A DNA stretch of 64,000 bases from Paenimyroides baculatum. Lineage in GTDB: Bacteria > Bacteroidota > Bacteroidia > Flavobacteriales > Flavobacteriaceae. The DNA lies in NCBI RefSeq assembly GCF_008629655.1, contig NZ_VWSG01000009.1, forward strand, positions 62,001 through 126,000. The letters run 5' to 3'. Positions 9,364 to 19,787 of this stretch are shown here, in pieces; the stretch's first letter is position 1; each line of letters starts with the position of its first letter. Both the position numbers and the translations under genes were made by a program. The notes beneath the pieces were generated by a model, which saw only the letters and a program-made list of their open reading frames with translations, made no database searches and was not told the origin of the DNA.

Positions 9364-11046
9364 ATGCATTTAAAAAAAACATACCTTATATATATAGTAA
9401 GTTATTTTCTGTTGTGCTTTACAACCTTAAATGATTTATACGGCCAGCAAATTTACTTAAAAGTAAATGGTAAAAATACCAGCGAAACATCTTTTTTAAA
9501 ACAAAATATTAAAGACAGTATTTTTAATAACGGACAAGAAGTTGAAAACAAATTGATTTTTTTGCAAGATTTTCTAAGAACGAACGGATATTTATACCAC
9601 CAAATAACATCGGCAGAAAAAAAAGACAGTCTGTATCTTGTACATTTTGATTTAGGTAAGAAAACCGATAGTTTAAAAATTAACTTCAACAAGCACGAAG
9701 CCCAGTTAAAATCGATCTTACAAATTAACGAACCTACCAAAACCATCGCCATACAAAACACCGAAAGCTTTCTTAAAAACATTGTTGAAAAATTAGCCAA
9801 AAAAGGTTATTCTATAAGCACGGTTAAGTTAACAAATCATCAATTTTTAAACGATATTATTACTGCCGATTTAGACTTACATTTAGATAAACAGCGCAGA
9901 ATTGACCAACTGGTTTTTACGCCTTACAACAACTTCCCTACCGGAATTAAACAGCGATTGATTAAGAAATACGAAAAACAACCGTTTACTGATGCCGTTA
10001 CAAGCGAACTGCAAAAAGAAATGAGTCAGTTTCCGTTTATAAAAACAACCAAACAGCCCGAAGTTCTTTTTACCGAGAGCAATACCGCTTTATATTTATA
10101 TGTAGAGCGACAAAATATTAGCCAATTTGACGGATTGATTGGTTTTACGAACGATGATAACGGTAAAGTGCAGTTTAACGGTTATGCCGATTTGCAGTTA
10201 ATGAATATTTTAAATAAAGGCGAACAGCTGAAATTGTATTGGAAAAACGACGGAAACCAGCAAACGCAGTTTAATCTTTCGGGCGAAGTTCCTTATTTGT
10301 TCAACACGCCTTTTGGGTTGAAAGCTTCGTTGGAATTGTTCAAACAAGACAGCACCATGATGAACACCAAGTTTAATGCGGCGATTTTGTATTACCTGAA
10401 TTTTAACCACCGGGTTGGTGTGGGATATCAATCAACATCGTCAGTTGCGGGAACAGAGAATTTTTATCAGGCTGCCGATTACAACAACCAGTTTATTACA
10501 CTGAATTATTTATTAAACAAATATCAGGATCATCCCCTATTCCGACAAAAATACTATGTCACCGGTTTAGCAGGTTTTGGATCTAAAACCGAAGAAAAAG
10601 ACAACCGCAAAGGTTCTCAACAATTTATAAACCTAACCGCAAGTTATCTGTGGCAGATAAATAACCGTTGGTACATTAACCAGCAATTGGAAGGATCGCT
10701 CTTGCGAAGTGCCATACCTTTATTATATAATGAATATTATCGTTTTGGTGGAATACATTCTATTCGTGGGTTTAGAGAGAATTCTTTGCTTGCAAAAAGT
10801 CTAGTAGGCTTATATAACGAAGCTCGATATTTACTCGCGCCCAATATGTACATACACTCAATTACCGATGTTGCTTATTACGAAGGTGAAAACACGAACG
10901 ATTTATTATATTCTTTTGGTTTAGGATTTGGGATACAGACCGGCGGCGGATTATTCAATATTATTTATGCAAACGGTATACAGCCAGATACCGATTTTAA
11001 ACTATCAAATTCTATTTTTCATTTAAGCTACAAAACGCAGTTTTAA
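9364..11046 (+). CDS. Omp85/BamA-family outer-membrane barrel protein
   Basis: The 560-residue product has an N-terminal signal peptide (about 1-27, ending LNDLYGQQ), a POTRA-like periplasmic region (about 28-230) and a C-terminal beta-barrel rich in alternating aromatic strands. The motif FGGIHSIRGFRENS (about 460-473) matches the loop-6 (V/I)RGF signature of Omp85 proteins, and the chain ends in an aromatic (YKTQF), as expected of BamA substrates. It is shorter than BamA (about 800) and closer in size to TamA or a patatin-type accessory barrel. Its precise substrate is unknown. It is divergent from rpsL. Confidence 0.8.
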   Translation: MHLKKTYLIYIVSYFLLCFTTLNDLYGQQIYLKVNGKNTSETSFLKQNIKDSIFNNGQEVENKLIFLQDFLRTNGYLYHQITSAEKKDSLYLVHFDLGKKTDSLKINFNKHEAQLKSILQINEPTKTIAIQNTESFLKNIVEKLAKKGYSISTVKLTNHQFLNDIITADLDLHLDKQRRIDQLVFTPYNNFPTGIKQRLIKKYEKQPFTDAVTSELQKEMSQFPFIKTTKQPEVLFTESNTALYLYVERQNISQFDGLIGFTNDDNGKVQFNGYADLQLMNILNKGEQLKLYWKNDGNQQTQFNLSGEVPYLFNTPFGLKASLELFKQDSTMMNTKFNAAILYYLNFNHRVGVGYQSTSSVAGTENFYQAADYNNQFITLNYLLNKYQDHPLFRQKYYVTGLAGFGSKTEEKDNRKGSQQFINLTASYLWQINNRWYINQQLEGSLLRSAIPLLYNEYYRFGGIHSIRGFRENSLLAKSLVGLYNEARYLLAPNMYIHSITDVAYYEGENTNDLLYSFGLGFGIQTGGGLFNIIYANGIQPDTDFKLSNSIFHLSYKTQF

Positions 11047-11151
11047 ATTATTTCGTTTGATAAATCGGTCAATCAGAAAAAAATTATTATATTTAAATTA
11101 CATAAAACATAATATACACTCATTTACATTATAATTTTGAAAATTACAATT

Positions 11152-11769
11152 ATGAGAATTTTATGTTTTTTACTTTTATTATTTACACTGCAGTCATGTG
11201 CTACCAAAAAGCACACCGAAGCACATTTGTTACCTGATGGAATAAAATCCGCAACTGAAGAAACCTTTATCGTTAAAAACAATCAGAAGAAACTTCTACA
11301 GAAAAAAGAAATTGTTTTTAAAAACGGTCGAATTAAACATTCAAAAACGTTTGATTCATCTGGTAATCTGTTGCAGGAAACCAACAAGAAAATGTGGTTC
11401 ACCGAAGAATTGTATCCAAACAAAGAAACACTTTACCGTAAAACCCGCTGGAAACCCAACCGACGTGAGCGTATTAGCACTTACTTAAAAAAGCAAGACA
11501 AAAAAAGTGAAAGTATCTATCATTATAATAAAGATGGATCGATCAATAAAATTGTCGATAATTTTTCTACTTTTCAAACGCAGCATTTTTATTACACCGA
11601 TAACGAATTGTCTAAAATTGAAATAACATCAAAAGAAGGGAAAGTTGTTGACGAAGTTTCCATTGAATGCAAAGAAAAAGACAGCCAAGGAACATGTTTA
11701 AAACAAATTAGAACATCAACCAAGAAAGCCACAAAAGAAGAAATTACTATTACCCCTATTTACGATTAA
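11152..11769 (+). CDS. Hypothetical lipoprotein
   Basis: The 205-residue product starts MRILCFLLLLFTLQSC, a signal peptide with lipobox LQSC (Cys16). The ATG at 11152 is preferred over an in-frame TTG at 11137. The rest is Lys-rich and contains MORN-like or RHS-like short repeats (KTFDSSGNLLQETN, YHYNKDGSINKIVDN, HFYYTDNELSKIEI), suggesting a beta-stranded repeat protein anchored in a membrane facing the periplasm or surface. I do not recognise a specific family. Its TAA overlaps the stop of the convergent gene. Confidence 0.75.
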   Translation: MRILCFLLLLFTLQSCATKKHTEAHLLPDGIKSATEETFIVKNNQKKLLQKKEIVFKNGRIKHSKTFDSSGNLLQETNKKMWFTEELYPNKETLYRKTRWKPNRRERISTYLKKQDKKSESIYHYNKDGSINKIVDNFSTFQTQHFYYTDNELSKIEITSKEGKVVDEVSIECKEKDSQGTCLKQIRTSTKKATKEEITITPIYD

Positions 11770-12203
11770 CAATCATAAGCATTGTAATGTTCTTTTTCTA
11801 AAGTATCTTCTAACTTTTCAATTTGTTCTTTACTTGTTTTTACTTTTGTTAGTTGCACCGGAAGTTGCTTTTTACCATCGGGCGAAATCCAGGTTCCTTT
11901 TAATTCATTACCGCTTCTGTGTAACAACATTAACCCGGTATTAAAATGTTCTACAAAAGTATATTGCTGTTTTTGTTCAGAAAAAGTAGTTTCTAAAAGT
12001 ATCCAATTATCTTGTTTATTGTTTTGATATTTATAAATTGCCGAAACAACGGTTCGCGGACAATCGTCTTCTTCGATCTTTAAATAAAACGAAACTTTTA
12101 TATCTTTAGAAATGGTTCCTTCGTAAAGTTCTTGGGCAATTAAAACTTGTGCAAACGATACATTTGCAAGTAAGAATGCAAATATTAAGAGTATTTTTTT
12201 CAT
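11766..12203 (-). CDS. Hypothetical secreted protein
   Basis: From the ATG at 12201-12203 the product is 145 residues with signal peptide MKKILLIFAFLLANVSFAQ. The longer open frame (46 extra residues) would run into rlmB and is rejected. The mature part has a beta-rich pattern (LYEGTISKDIKVSFYLKIE, NELKGTWISPDGKKQLPVQL) resembling small periplasmic beta-barrel/lipocalin-like proteins, but I recognise no family. Its terminal TAA overlaps that of the preceding plus-strand gene by the TTAA tetranucleotide. Confidence 0.7.
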   Translation of the reverse strand: MKKILLIFAFLLANVSFAQVLIAQELYEGTISKDIKVSFYLKIEEDDCPRTVVSAIYKYQNNKQDNWILLETTFSEQKQQYTFVEHFNTGLMLLHRSGNELKGTWISPDGKKQLPVQLTKVKTSKEQIEKLEDTLEKEHYNAYDC

Positions 12204-12206
12204 AGG

Positions 12207-12238
12207 TTGAATTTTAATTAAATATAGTAATATCTTTG
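12207..12238 (+). promoter_or_regulatory. rlmB promoter, apparently giving a leaderless mRNA
   Basis: TTG (12207-12209), 21-base spacer, TATCTTTG (12231-12238) fits the Bacteroidota TTTG/TAnnTTTG pattern. The rlmB ATG begins at 12243, only 5 bases after the -7 box, so transcription would start at or next to the A of the ATG. Confidence 0.7.
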
Positions 12239-12242
12239 CGCT

Positions 12243-12980
12243 ATGCAAAATGAACATCAAATATTTGGAATTCGTGCAGTTATCGAGGCGATAAACGCGG
12301 AAAAGGAAATAGATAAAGTATTTATACAAAAAGAAGCTCAAGGCGATTTAATGCAGGAGCTTATGAAAACGTTGAAGAAAAACAACGTTAATTTTTCGTA
12401 TGTTCCGGTTGAAAAACTGAACAAATTAAGCAAATTCAACAACCATCAAGGTGCAGTTGCATCTATCGCGCCGATTAAATTTGTTACGATGGAACAATTG
12501 GTTGAAGGTGTGTTGGAGAACAAACAAAATCCGTTGTTTTTAATTTTGGATCAATTGAGCGATGCTCGAAATTTTGGTGCGATTATTCGTACGGCAGAAT
12601 GTACGGGTGTTGACGGAATTATTATTCAAAAACAAGGTTCGGCTCCGGTAAACGGCGATACGGTAAAAACATCGGCAGGTGCGGTTTTTAATATTCCGAT
12701 CTGTAAGGTGGATCACATTAAAGATGCTGTTTTTTACTTACAAGGTTCGGGAATTGCAACAGTTGCTGCTACCGAAAAAACCGAAAACAACATTTACGAT
12801 ATTGACTTTAACAAAGGAATTGCCATTATTATGGGATCTGAAGATAAAGGTGTAAACCCGTCGGTTTTAAAAATTGTCGATGAAAAAGCGAAGTTACCAA
12901 TGTACGGAACTATTTCATCATTAAACGTATCTGTTGCTTGTGGCGCTTTTTTATACGAAGCTGTTAGACAACGTTTGTAA
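12243..12980 (+). CDS. rlmB: TrmH-family rRNA 2'-O-methyltransferase (RlmB-like)
   Basis: SPOUT methyltransferase expected to methylate the 2'-O of a conserved guanosine in 23S rRNA using S-adenosylmethionine. The 245-residue product has an N-terminal L30e-like substrate-binding domain (about 1-85, MQNEHQIFGIRAVIEAI) and the C-terminal knot domain with the three family motifs: DARNFGAIIRTAEC (motif 1), IIMGSEDKGV (motif 2) and LPMYGTISSLNVSVACGAFLYE (motif 3). Length fits RlmB. The start lies almost on the predicted transcription start site. The exact target position is inferred from family only. Confidence 0.9.
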   Translation: MQNEHQIFGIRAVIEAINAEKEIDKVFIQKEAQGDLMQELMKTLKKNNVNFSYVPVEKLNKLSKFNNHQGAVASIAPIKFVTMEQLVEGVLENKQNPLFLILDQLSDARNFGAIIRTAECTGVDGIIIQKQGSAPVNGDTVKTSAGAVFNIPICKVDHIKDAVFYLQGSGIATVAATEKTENNIYDIDFNKGIAIIMGSEDKGVNPSVLKIVDEKAKLPMYGTISSLNVSVACGAFLYEAVRQRL

Positions 12981-12995
12981 GTTTCATTATTTAGC

Positions 12996-13073
12996 TTGTC
13001 ATTCCGTGCTTGACACGGGATCGCATTTATCAAATAATTTTTATGAGATGCTGAAATAAGTTCAGCATGACAA
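12996..13073. repeat. Dispersed palindromic repeat, full copy
   Basis: The element begins TTGTCATTCCG and ends CAGCATGACAA, giving a terminal inverted repeat TTGTCAT/ATGACAA, with an internal arm GCTGAA..TTCAGC. A second full copy is at 52255-52334 and a right-arm-only copy at 34042-34077. It lies between rlmB and the shared terminator, with no coding potential. Confidence 0.8.
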
Positions 13074-13083
13074 CAGGAATATA

Positions 13084-13119
13084 AAAAAAGCTCTCTTTAA
13101 ATTTAAAGAGAGCTTTTTT
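13084..13119. terminator. Bidirectional terminator between rlmB and katG
   Basis: A perfect 36-base palindrome: A6 then GCTCTCTTTAAA, followed by its reverse complement ending in T6. It serves rlmB on the plus strand and katG on the minus strand. The central 18 bases are identical to those of the terminator at 37699-37722. Confidence 0.85.
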
Positions 13120-13133
13120 CATTAAAATCTATT

Positions 13134-15437
<2,304 letters not shown>

Positions 15438-15476
15438 TTACTAATAAAACAGGCAATTACCATTTGGGTTGATATT

Positions 15477-15502
15477 AAAAATCTATTAAACTATAGATTT
15501 TT
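15477..15502 (-). terminator. Hairpin after the rhomboid gene
   Basis: AAAAATCTAT (15477-15486) and ATAGATTTTT (15493-15502) form a perfect 10-base-pair stem with a 6-base loop just after the minus-strand rhomboid stop. It is AT-rich, with a weak T-run (TTTTTAAT), so it could equally be an operator in front of katG. Confidence 0.5.
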
Positions 15503-15515
15503 TAACTGCACGATA

Positions 15516-16289
15516 CTATTTCTGCAACGTATTTTCTTTTATAATGTATGATTGATGGATTGAATTGTTCTTACGGTGAAAGGTGTCGTTGTAAAGATAT
15601 CCTTCGGAATCTTTCCTTAACAAAGGTTGCGGATTGAAATTTCCTGTGGCATCAAACTGTCTTATGAAATCGTCTTTTGTTTCATCGTAATCGGGATGTT
15701 GCCAATCGTATTTATATTCGGGTTCGAACTGTGGTCTTTTCAAAATATACGAAAGAAGAAATCCAGAAATGAAGCCCGCCAAATGACCTTGCCATGAAAT
15801 TCCTTCTTCAATATCGGGCAACATATACCAAACCGACCCGCCGTACAAAATAATCATTAAAAACGAAATTGCCATTAAACGGTATTGTTTACTGCGAATT
15901 CCCGTAAAAAACATGTAAGCTGTTAAAACGTAAATTAATCCGCTGGCTCCAATGTGCGTTCCTGTTTTCGCGATAAGCCACGTACCTATTCCCGATAATA
16001 AGATTCCGCCGAAAATAAGAGTTTGCCAGTTTTTATAGTAGTAATAACAGATTAACGGAAGCAAGACCAAAAGTGCCAAGGTGTTGTTCCATAAATGTTG
16101 AATGGATCCGTGTAAAAATGGCGAAAAAAGTACACCGCGCAAACCTTTAAATGTTCTTGGAACGATTCCGAAATTATTAAGCTCGAAAAAATAACGCCAA
16201 TCTAAATAATAAACCAACCAGATCACCAAAAGTGAAACAAACGGAATCCAAAAAACTTGCGGACGATATTTTAACTGATCTATTTCCAT
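15516..16289 (-). CDS. Rhomboid-family intramembrane serine protease
   Basis: The 257-residue product has six predicted membrane helices and the rhomboid catalytic pair: Ser116 in GASGLIY and His169 in QGHLAGF. The upstream HLWNN (His65-Asn69) that lines the active site is also present. A soluble 60-residue C-terminal tail rich in charged and aromatic residues follows. Rhomboids cleave transmembrane segments of other membrane proteins; the substrate here is unknown. It stands alone, divergent from rarA. Confidence 0.92.
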   Translation of the reverse strand: MEIDQLKYRPQVFWIPFVSLLVIWLVYYLDWRYFFELNNFGIVPRTFKGLRGVLFSPFLHGSIQHLWNNTLALLVLLPLICYYYYKNWQTLIFGGILLSGIGTWLIAKTGTHIGASGLIYVLTAYMFFTGIRSKQYRLMAISFLMIILYGGSVWYMLPDIEEGISWQGHLAGFISGFLLSYILKRPQFEPEYKYDWQHPDYDETKDDFIRQFDATGNFNPQPLLRKDSEGYLYNDTFHRKNNSIHQSYIIKENTLQK

Positions 16290-16419
16290 GAAGGAATGAA
16301 ATCAAAAATAAACCCAAATAAAAAAGACTGCCTTTTTGGCAGAATACGTCATATTTCACAACAACTTAAATAATACATATTTTTTTGCTACGACATAATC
16401 TATTTTATAATTTTACGAT

Positions 16420-17697
16420 ATGAAAGCACCTTTAGCAGAACGTATTCGCCCAAAAACATTAGAAGACTATATTAGTCAGGATCATTTGGTTGGTGCAACG
16501 GGTATTTTAACGCAAAGTATTAAACGCGGCATTATACCGTCGATGATTTTTTGGGGACCACCAGGAATAGGAAAAACGACTTTAGCCGAGATTATTGCAC
16601 AAGAAAGTAAACGACCCTTTTATGCGTTGAGTGCGATAAATGCCGGTGTTAAAGATGTACGCGAAGTTATTGAAAAAGCCAAAGGAAACAACGGTTTATT
16701 TACACCCAAAAATCCTATTTTATTTATTGATGAAATTCACCGTTTTAGCAAATCGCAACAAGATTCACTATTGGCTGCTGTTGAAAAAGGATGGATTACA
16801 CTGATTGGTGCTACAACCGAAAATCCGAGTTTTGAAGTAATTCCCGCATTGCTTTCGCGTTGTCAGATTTACACGTTGAACGCGTTTACAAAAGCAGATT
16901 TAGAGGAGTTACTGAATCGTGCGTTAATTGTTGATGAGGAACTGAAAGAAAAAAATATTTCGATTATAGAAAACGAGGCTTTGTTCAGAGTTTCAGGTGG
17001 CGACGGTAGAAAACTTCTGAATACTTTTGAATTGATTGTAAATTCGATTGGTGATGAAACCGTTGAAATAACCAACGAAAAAGTACTACAGATTGTCCAA
17101 AAAAATACTGTTTTGTACGATAAAACTGGCGAACAACATTACGATATCATATCGGCTTTTATAAAATCGATTCGTGGAAGTGATCCAAACGGAGCTGTTT
17201 ACTGGTTAGCCCGAATGATTGAAGGTGGTGAAGATTTAAAATTTATTGCACGTCGTTTAGTTATTTCAGCTTCTGAAGATATTGGTCTGGCAAACCCAAC
17301 GGCAATAATTATGGCGAATAATATTTTTCAGGCAGTATCGGTTATTGGTTACCCCGAAAGTAGAATCTTGTTAAGTCAGTGTGCTATTTACTTGGCAACA
17401 TCGCCAAAAAGCAATGCCAGTTATATGGCAATTGGCAAGGCACAAGCAGCAGTAAAACAGACGGGAGATTTATCAATTCCGATTCATTTACGAAACGCTC
17501 CGACCAAATTAATGAAGGAATTGGGTTACGGCGAAGATTATAAATACAGCCACGATTATCCGGGAAATTTTACCTATCAGGAATATTTACCAGACGATTT
17601 AGTTAACACACCTTTTTACGAACCCGGAGAAAATGCGCGTGAAAAACAAACCAAAGACTTTTTACATCAGCGTTGGCAGGGAAAATATAATTATTAA
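16420..17697 (+). CDS. rarA: Replication-associated recombination protein RarA (MgsA-type AAA+ ATPase)
   Basis: AAA+ ATPase of the clamp-loader/RuvB-like clade that acts at stalled replication forks. The 425-residue product shows Walker A GPPGIGKT (46-53), Walker [11 protein letters not shown] (about 100-109), sensor-1 [11 protein letters not shown] and the C-terminal MgsA domain ([32 protein letters not shown]) typical of RarA and eukaryotic WRNIP1. Full length. It ends in a hairpin terminator and is transcribed alone. Confidence 0.96.
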   Translation: MKAPLAERIRPKTLEDYISQDHLVGATGILTQSIKRGIIPSMIFWGPPGIGKTTLAEIIAQESKRPFYALSAINAGVKDVREVIEKAKGNNGLFTPKNPILFIDEIHRFSKSQQDSLLAAVEKGWITLIGATTENPSFEVIPALLSRCQIYTLNAFTKADLEELLNRALIVDEELKEKNISIIENEALFRVSGGDGRKLLNTFELIVNSIGDETVEITNEKVLQIVQKNTVLYDKTGEQHYDIISAFIKSIRGSDPNGAVYWLARMIEGGEDLKFIARRLVISASEDIGLANPTAIIMANNIFQAVSVIGYPESRILLSQCAIYLATSPKSNASYMAIGKAQAAVKQTGDLSIPIHLRNAPTKLMKELGYGEDYKYSHDYPGNFTYQEYLPDDLVNTPFYEPGENAREKQTKDFLHQRWQGKYNY

Positions 17698-17698
17698 A

Positions 17699-17722
17699 AA
17701 AACACTTCTTTTGAAGTGTTTT
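17699..17722. terminator. Bidirectional terminator between rarA and the convergent operon
   Basis: AAAACACTTC (17699-17708), loop TTTT, GAAGTGTTTT (17713-17722): a perfect 10-base-pair stem with A/T tracts on both sides. It separates the ends of rarA and the minus-strand operon. Confidence 0.85.
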
Positions 17723-18136
17723 TTATTTCTTGTTTAAAGCCGAATATTCTAAAGCATTTTTCAACGCATCAACGTGAGATTTTGAACGTAATTTCACACG
17801 ACTTTCTCCGTTTGCTGTAAAAATTTGTTCGTTTTTGCAGTTAATCAAAGTTACTGTTAATTTAGTAGCAGTCATTGATTTTCCGCGCTCTACGTTACAT
17901 TTTAAAACCTTACAAGGATCTGCTTTTGCTTCTTGCGGTAATTCCTGATCGTCGTAAAAAACGGTATAACCGGCTTCTTCTAATTTATGTTTTAAAAAAG
18001 AATTTACACGGTATTCGTTAAATTCTTCCTGAAAATTATAAACCTTTTTCATTTGAACATATTTAGCGTTCAAACCTTGTGCCTGCATGCCTAAACCTAA
18101 ACATGCGAAAAGCATTAAAAATAAAAATTTCTTCAT
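17723..18136 (-). CDS. Hypothetical small secreted protein
   Basis: The 137-residue product has a signal peptide MKKFLFLMLFACLGLGMQAQ. The mature part contains two close Cys (DPCKVLKCNVERG), then a stretch of beta strands (ATKLTVTLINCKNEQIFTANGESRVKLRS) and a final helix. I do not recognise a family. It is the last gene of the ABC-transporter/DUF3299-like operon and lies one base after the YjjG-like gene, so it is co-transcribed; whether it takes part in the same function is unknown. Confidence 0.75.
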   Translation of the reverse strand: MKKFLFLMLFACLGLGMQAQGLNAKYVQMKKVYNFQEEFNEYRVNSFLKHKLEEAGYTVFYDDQELPQEAKADPCKVLKCNVERGKSMTATKLTVTLINCKNEQIFTANGESRVKLRSKSHVDALKNALEYSALNKK

Positions 18137-18137
18137 T

Positions 18138-18827
18138 TTATAATATCTCTAAAAGTTGATTTAATTGTTGTACTTCTGCCACACCAATGGTATTTTCTAA
18201 TTTAAATTCGTTAAACCAGACAACCTGCATACCTACATTTAATGCACCGTGAACATCGGCATTTATGTTATCGCCAATCATTAAACTGTTTTCGGCTTTA
18301 GTCTTTGCGGTTGTTAAGGCATGTTGAAAAATTTGCGGATGCGGTTTTTTCACTCCTGCTATTTCGGAATTTGTTATTGTTTGAAAATATGCTGTTAAAT
18401 TGGCATTTTTCAGTTTTCTCTCTTGAACAACATCAGGTCCGTTGGTAATAATGTGCAAGCGATAATTGTTTTTCAATACATCTAACGTTTCATAAGCACC
18501 ATCAAAAACATGATTATAATTAGGCAGTTTACCGATAAATTCATCTGCAATGTAATAGATATGATCATCGCTAATCTTTACATCAATTGCATCAAAAGTA
18601 TCTTTTAATCTGCCATAGCGCAGAAAATCACGCGATATTTCTTCTTTCGAAAATCGTTCCCAATAAGAATCGTTAATCGGTTTAAAATTTGTCATAAAAT
18701 TATCAACACCAATTAATTGCATCTCGGTAAAAATTGCCTGAAAAGTTAATGCAGAATTTTTATCGAAATCATAAATGGTATGATCCAGATCAAAAAACAA
18801 ATCGGTAATATATTCCTTTTGTATCAT
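18138..18827 (-). CDS. HAD-family nucleotidase, YjjG type
   Basis: A 229-residue haloacid-dehalogenase-fold phosphatase. Motif I is FFDLDHTIYD (nucleophile Asp13, acid Asp15), motif II IITNGP, motif III KKPHPQIF (Lys) and motif IV MIGDNINADVHGA (Asp pair). Architecture and length match YjjG-type pyrimidine nucleoside 5'-monophosphatases, which remove non-canonical nucleotides. Cytoplasmic. Its ATG overlaps the stop of the DUF3299-like gene by one base, so translation is coupled. Confidence 0.88.
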   Translation of the reverse strand: MIQKEYITDLFFDLDHTIYDFDKNSALTFQAIFTEMQLIGVDNFMTNFKPINDSYWERFSKEEISRDFLRYGRLKDTFDAIDVKISDDHIYYIADEFIGKLPNYNHVFDGAYETLDVLKNNYRLHIITNGPDVVQERKLKNANLTAYFQTITNSEIAGVKKPHPQIFQHALTTAKTKAENSLMIGDNINADVHGALNVGMQVVWFNEFKLENTIGVAEVQQLNQLLEIL

Positions 18828-19309
18828 TATTTCTGATGTGTAATAACGGCATTTTCAATATGGTAAATCCAATCGTCGATATCGTCTGCATTGTATCTAA
18901 ACGTACCCTCCATAGTAACATAGGTATCGGTTTTTAATCGCGGCGTACTACCTTTAAACTTAATTCCCATAATGGTTTCAGGACCGGCATTTCCGCAGAA
19001 AAAACACTGCGCAAAAACATTTTTACTTAATGCGTACGATTTACTGTCGATAGGCACAATAAAGCCCGAAGCTTTGATTTTTTTACCTTGCAACGCTTTT
19101 AACGTTCCATTTACCATTGGATACATTACTTCGCCGTAATGCGGATTTTTCTTTTTAATGAAATCAATCTGTCCTAATAATTTCCAAGTGACTTCGGTTG
19201 GGTTTTGATAGTATAATTCCGATGGTTTTTCTGTTGTATTTTTCACCGAGAAGCTCATTAAAAAAACGGCTAATCCGCAATAAGCTGCAACGAATATTTT
19301 TTTTAACAT
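18827..19309 (-). CDS. DUF3299-like exported CxxC protein, copy 2
   Basis: The 160-residue product has an N-terminal signal or anchor (about 1-20, MLKKIFVAAYCGLAVFLMSF), a VTWKLLGQ segment, KKIKASGFIVPIDS, and a CxxC (QCFFCGNAGPET, Cys102/105) followed by TYVTMEGTFRYN. This strand pattern (G..VP....FFLC..P) resembles DUF3299, found next to FtsX-like ABC transporters and, in vibrios, in zinc-regulated operons. It is a clear paralogue of the next gene upstream (same N-terminus, same CxxC, same ENAVIT end). Function unproven. Confidence 0.7.
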   Translation of the reverse strand: MLKKIFVAAYCGLAVFLMSFSVKNTTEKPSELYYQNPTEVTWKLLGQIDFIKKKNPHYGEVMYPMVNGTLKALQGKKIKASGFIVPIDSKSYALSKNVFAQCFFCGNAGPETIMGIKFKGSTPRLKTDTYVTMEGTFRYNADDIDDWIYHIENAVITHQK

Positions 19310-19322
19310 GTGATCTATTTTA

Positions 19323-19787
19323 TTATTTTTTATTGGTAATTACTGCGTTTTGTATATTAAAAATTAAATCGTCTTTAGTTTTATCGTTATAAAAAAATGT
19401 TCCTTCTAACGTAATATAAGTATCGGTTTTTAAACGTGGTGTTTTGTTTTTAAACTGAATTCCCATTAGTGTTTCGATACCAGCATTTTTATTGCAAAAA
19501 AAACAGTGCGAATACACATTCTTACTTAATACGTACGATTTACTATCTAAAGGAATTACAAAACCGCTTATCTTAATCTTTTTGCCTTGTAATGACTCCT
19601 TAATAACATCACCATAATTTTGCATAACTCGCAAGCTGCCTCCCATTCTGCCTAACATTTGCCAAGTGACTTCAGTCAGCTGATCTTGAACATTAATTTC
19701 CGCAAAAGATTTAGCCTTTTTAGTAGAAAAGCTCATTAAAAAAACGGCTAATCCACAATAAACTGCAATGATTATCTTTTTAAGCAT
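19323..19787 (-). CDS. DUF3299-like exported CxxC protein, copy 1
   Basis: The 154-residue product shares nearly its whole length with the downstream neighbour: MLKKI(I/F) start, YCGLAVFLMSFS, EVTWxxLG, LQGKKIK(I/A)SGF, LSKNV, CFFC (Cys95/98), TPRLKTDTY and xIxNAVIT. It differs in the loop around residues 48-60 and after the CxxC (NKNAGIETL instead of GNAGPETI). It begins inside the last 8 bases of the permease gene, so it is coupled to it. Probably periplasmic, membrane tethered. The CxxC could bind metal or act in thiol redox; neither is shown. Confidence 0.7.
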   Translation of the reverse strand: MLKKIIIAVYCGLAVFLMSFSTKKAKSFAEINVQDQLTEVTWQMLGRMGGSLRVMQNYGDVIKESLQGKKIKISGFVIPLDSKSYVLSKNVYSHCFFCNKNAGIETLMGIQFKNKTPRLKTDTYITLEGTFFYNDKTKDDLIFNIQNAVITNKK

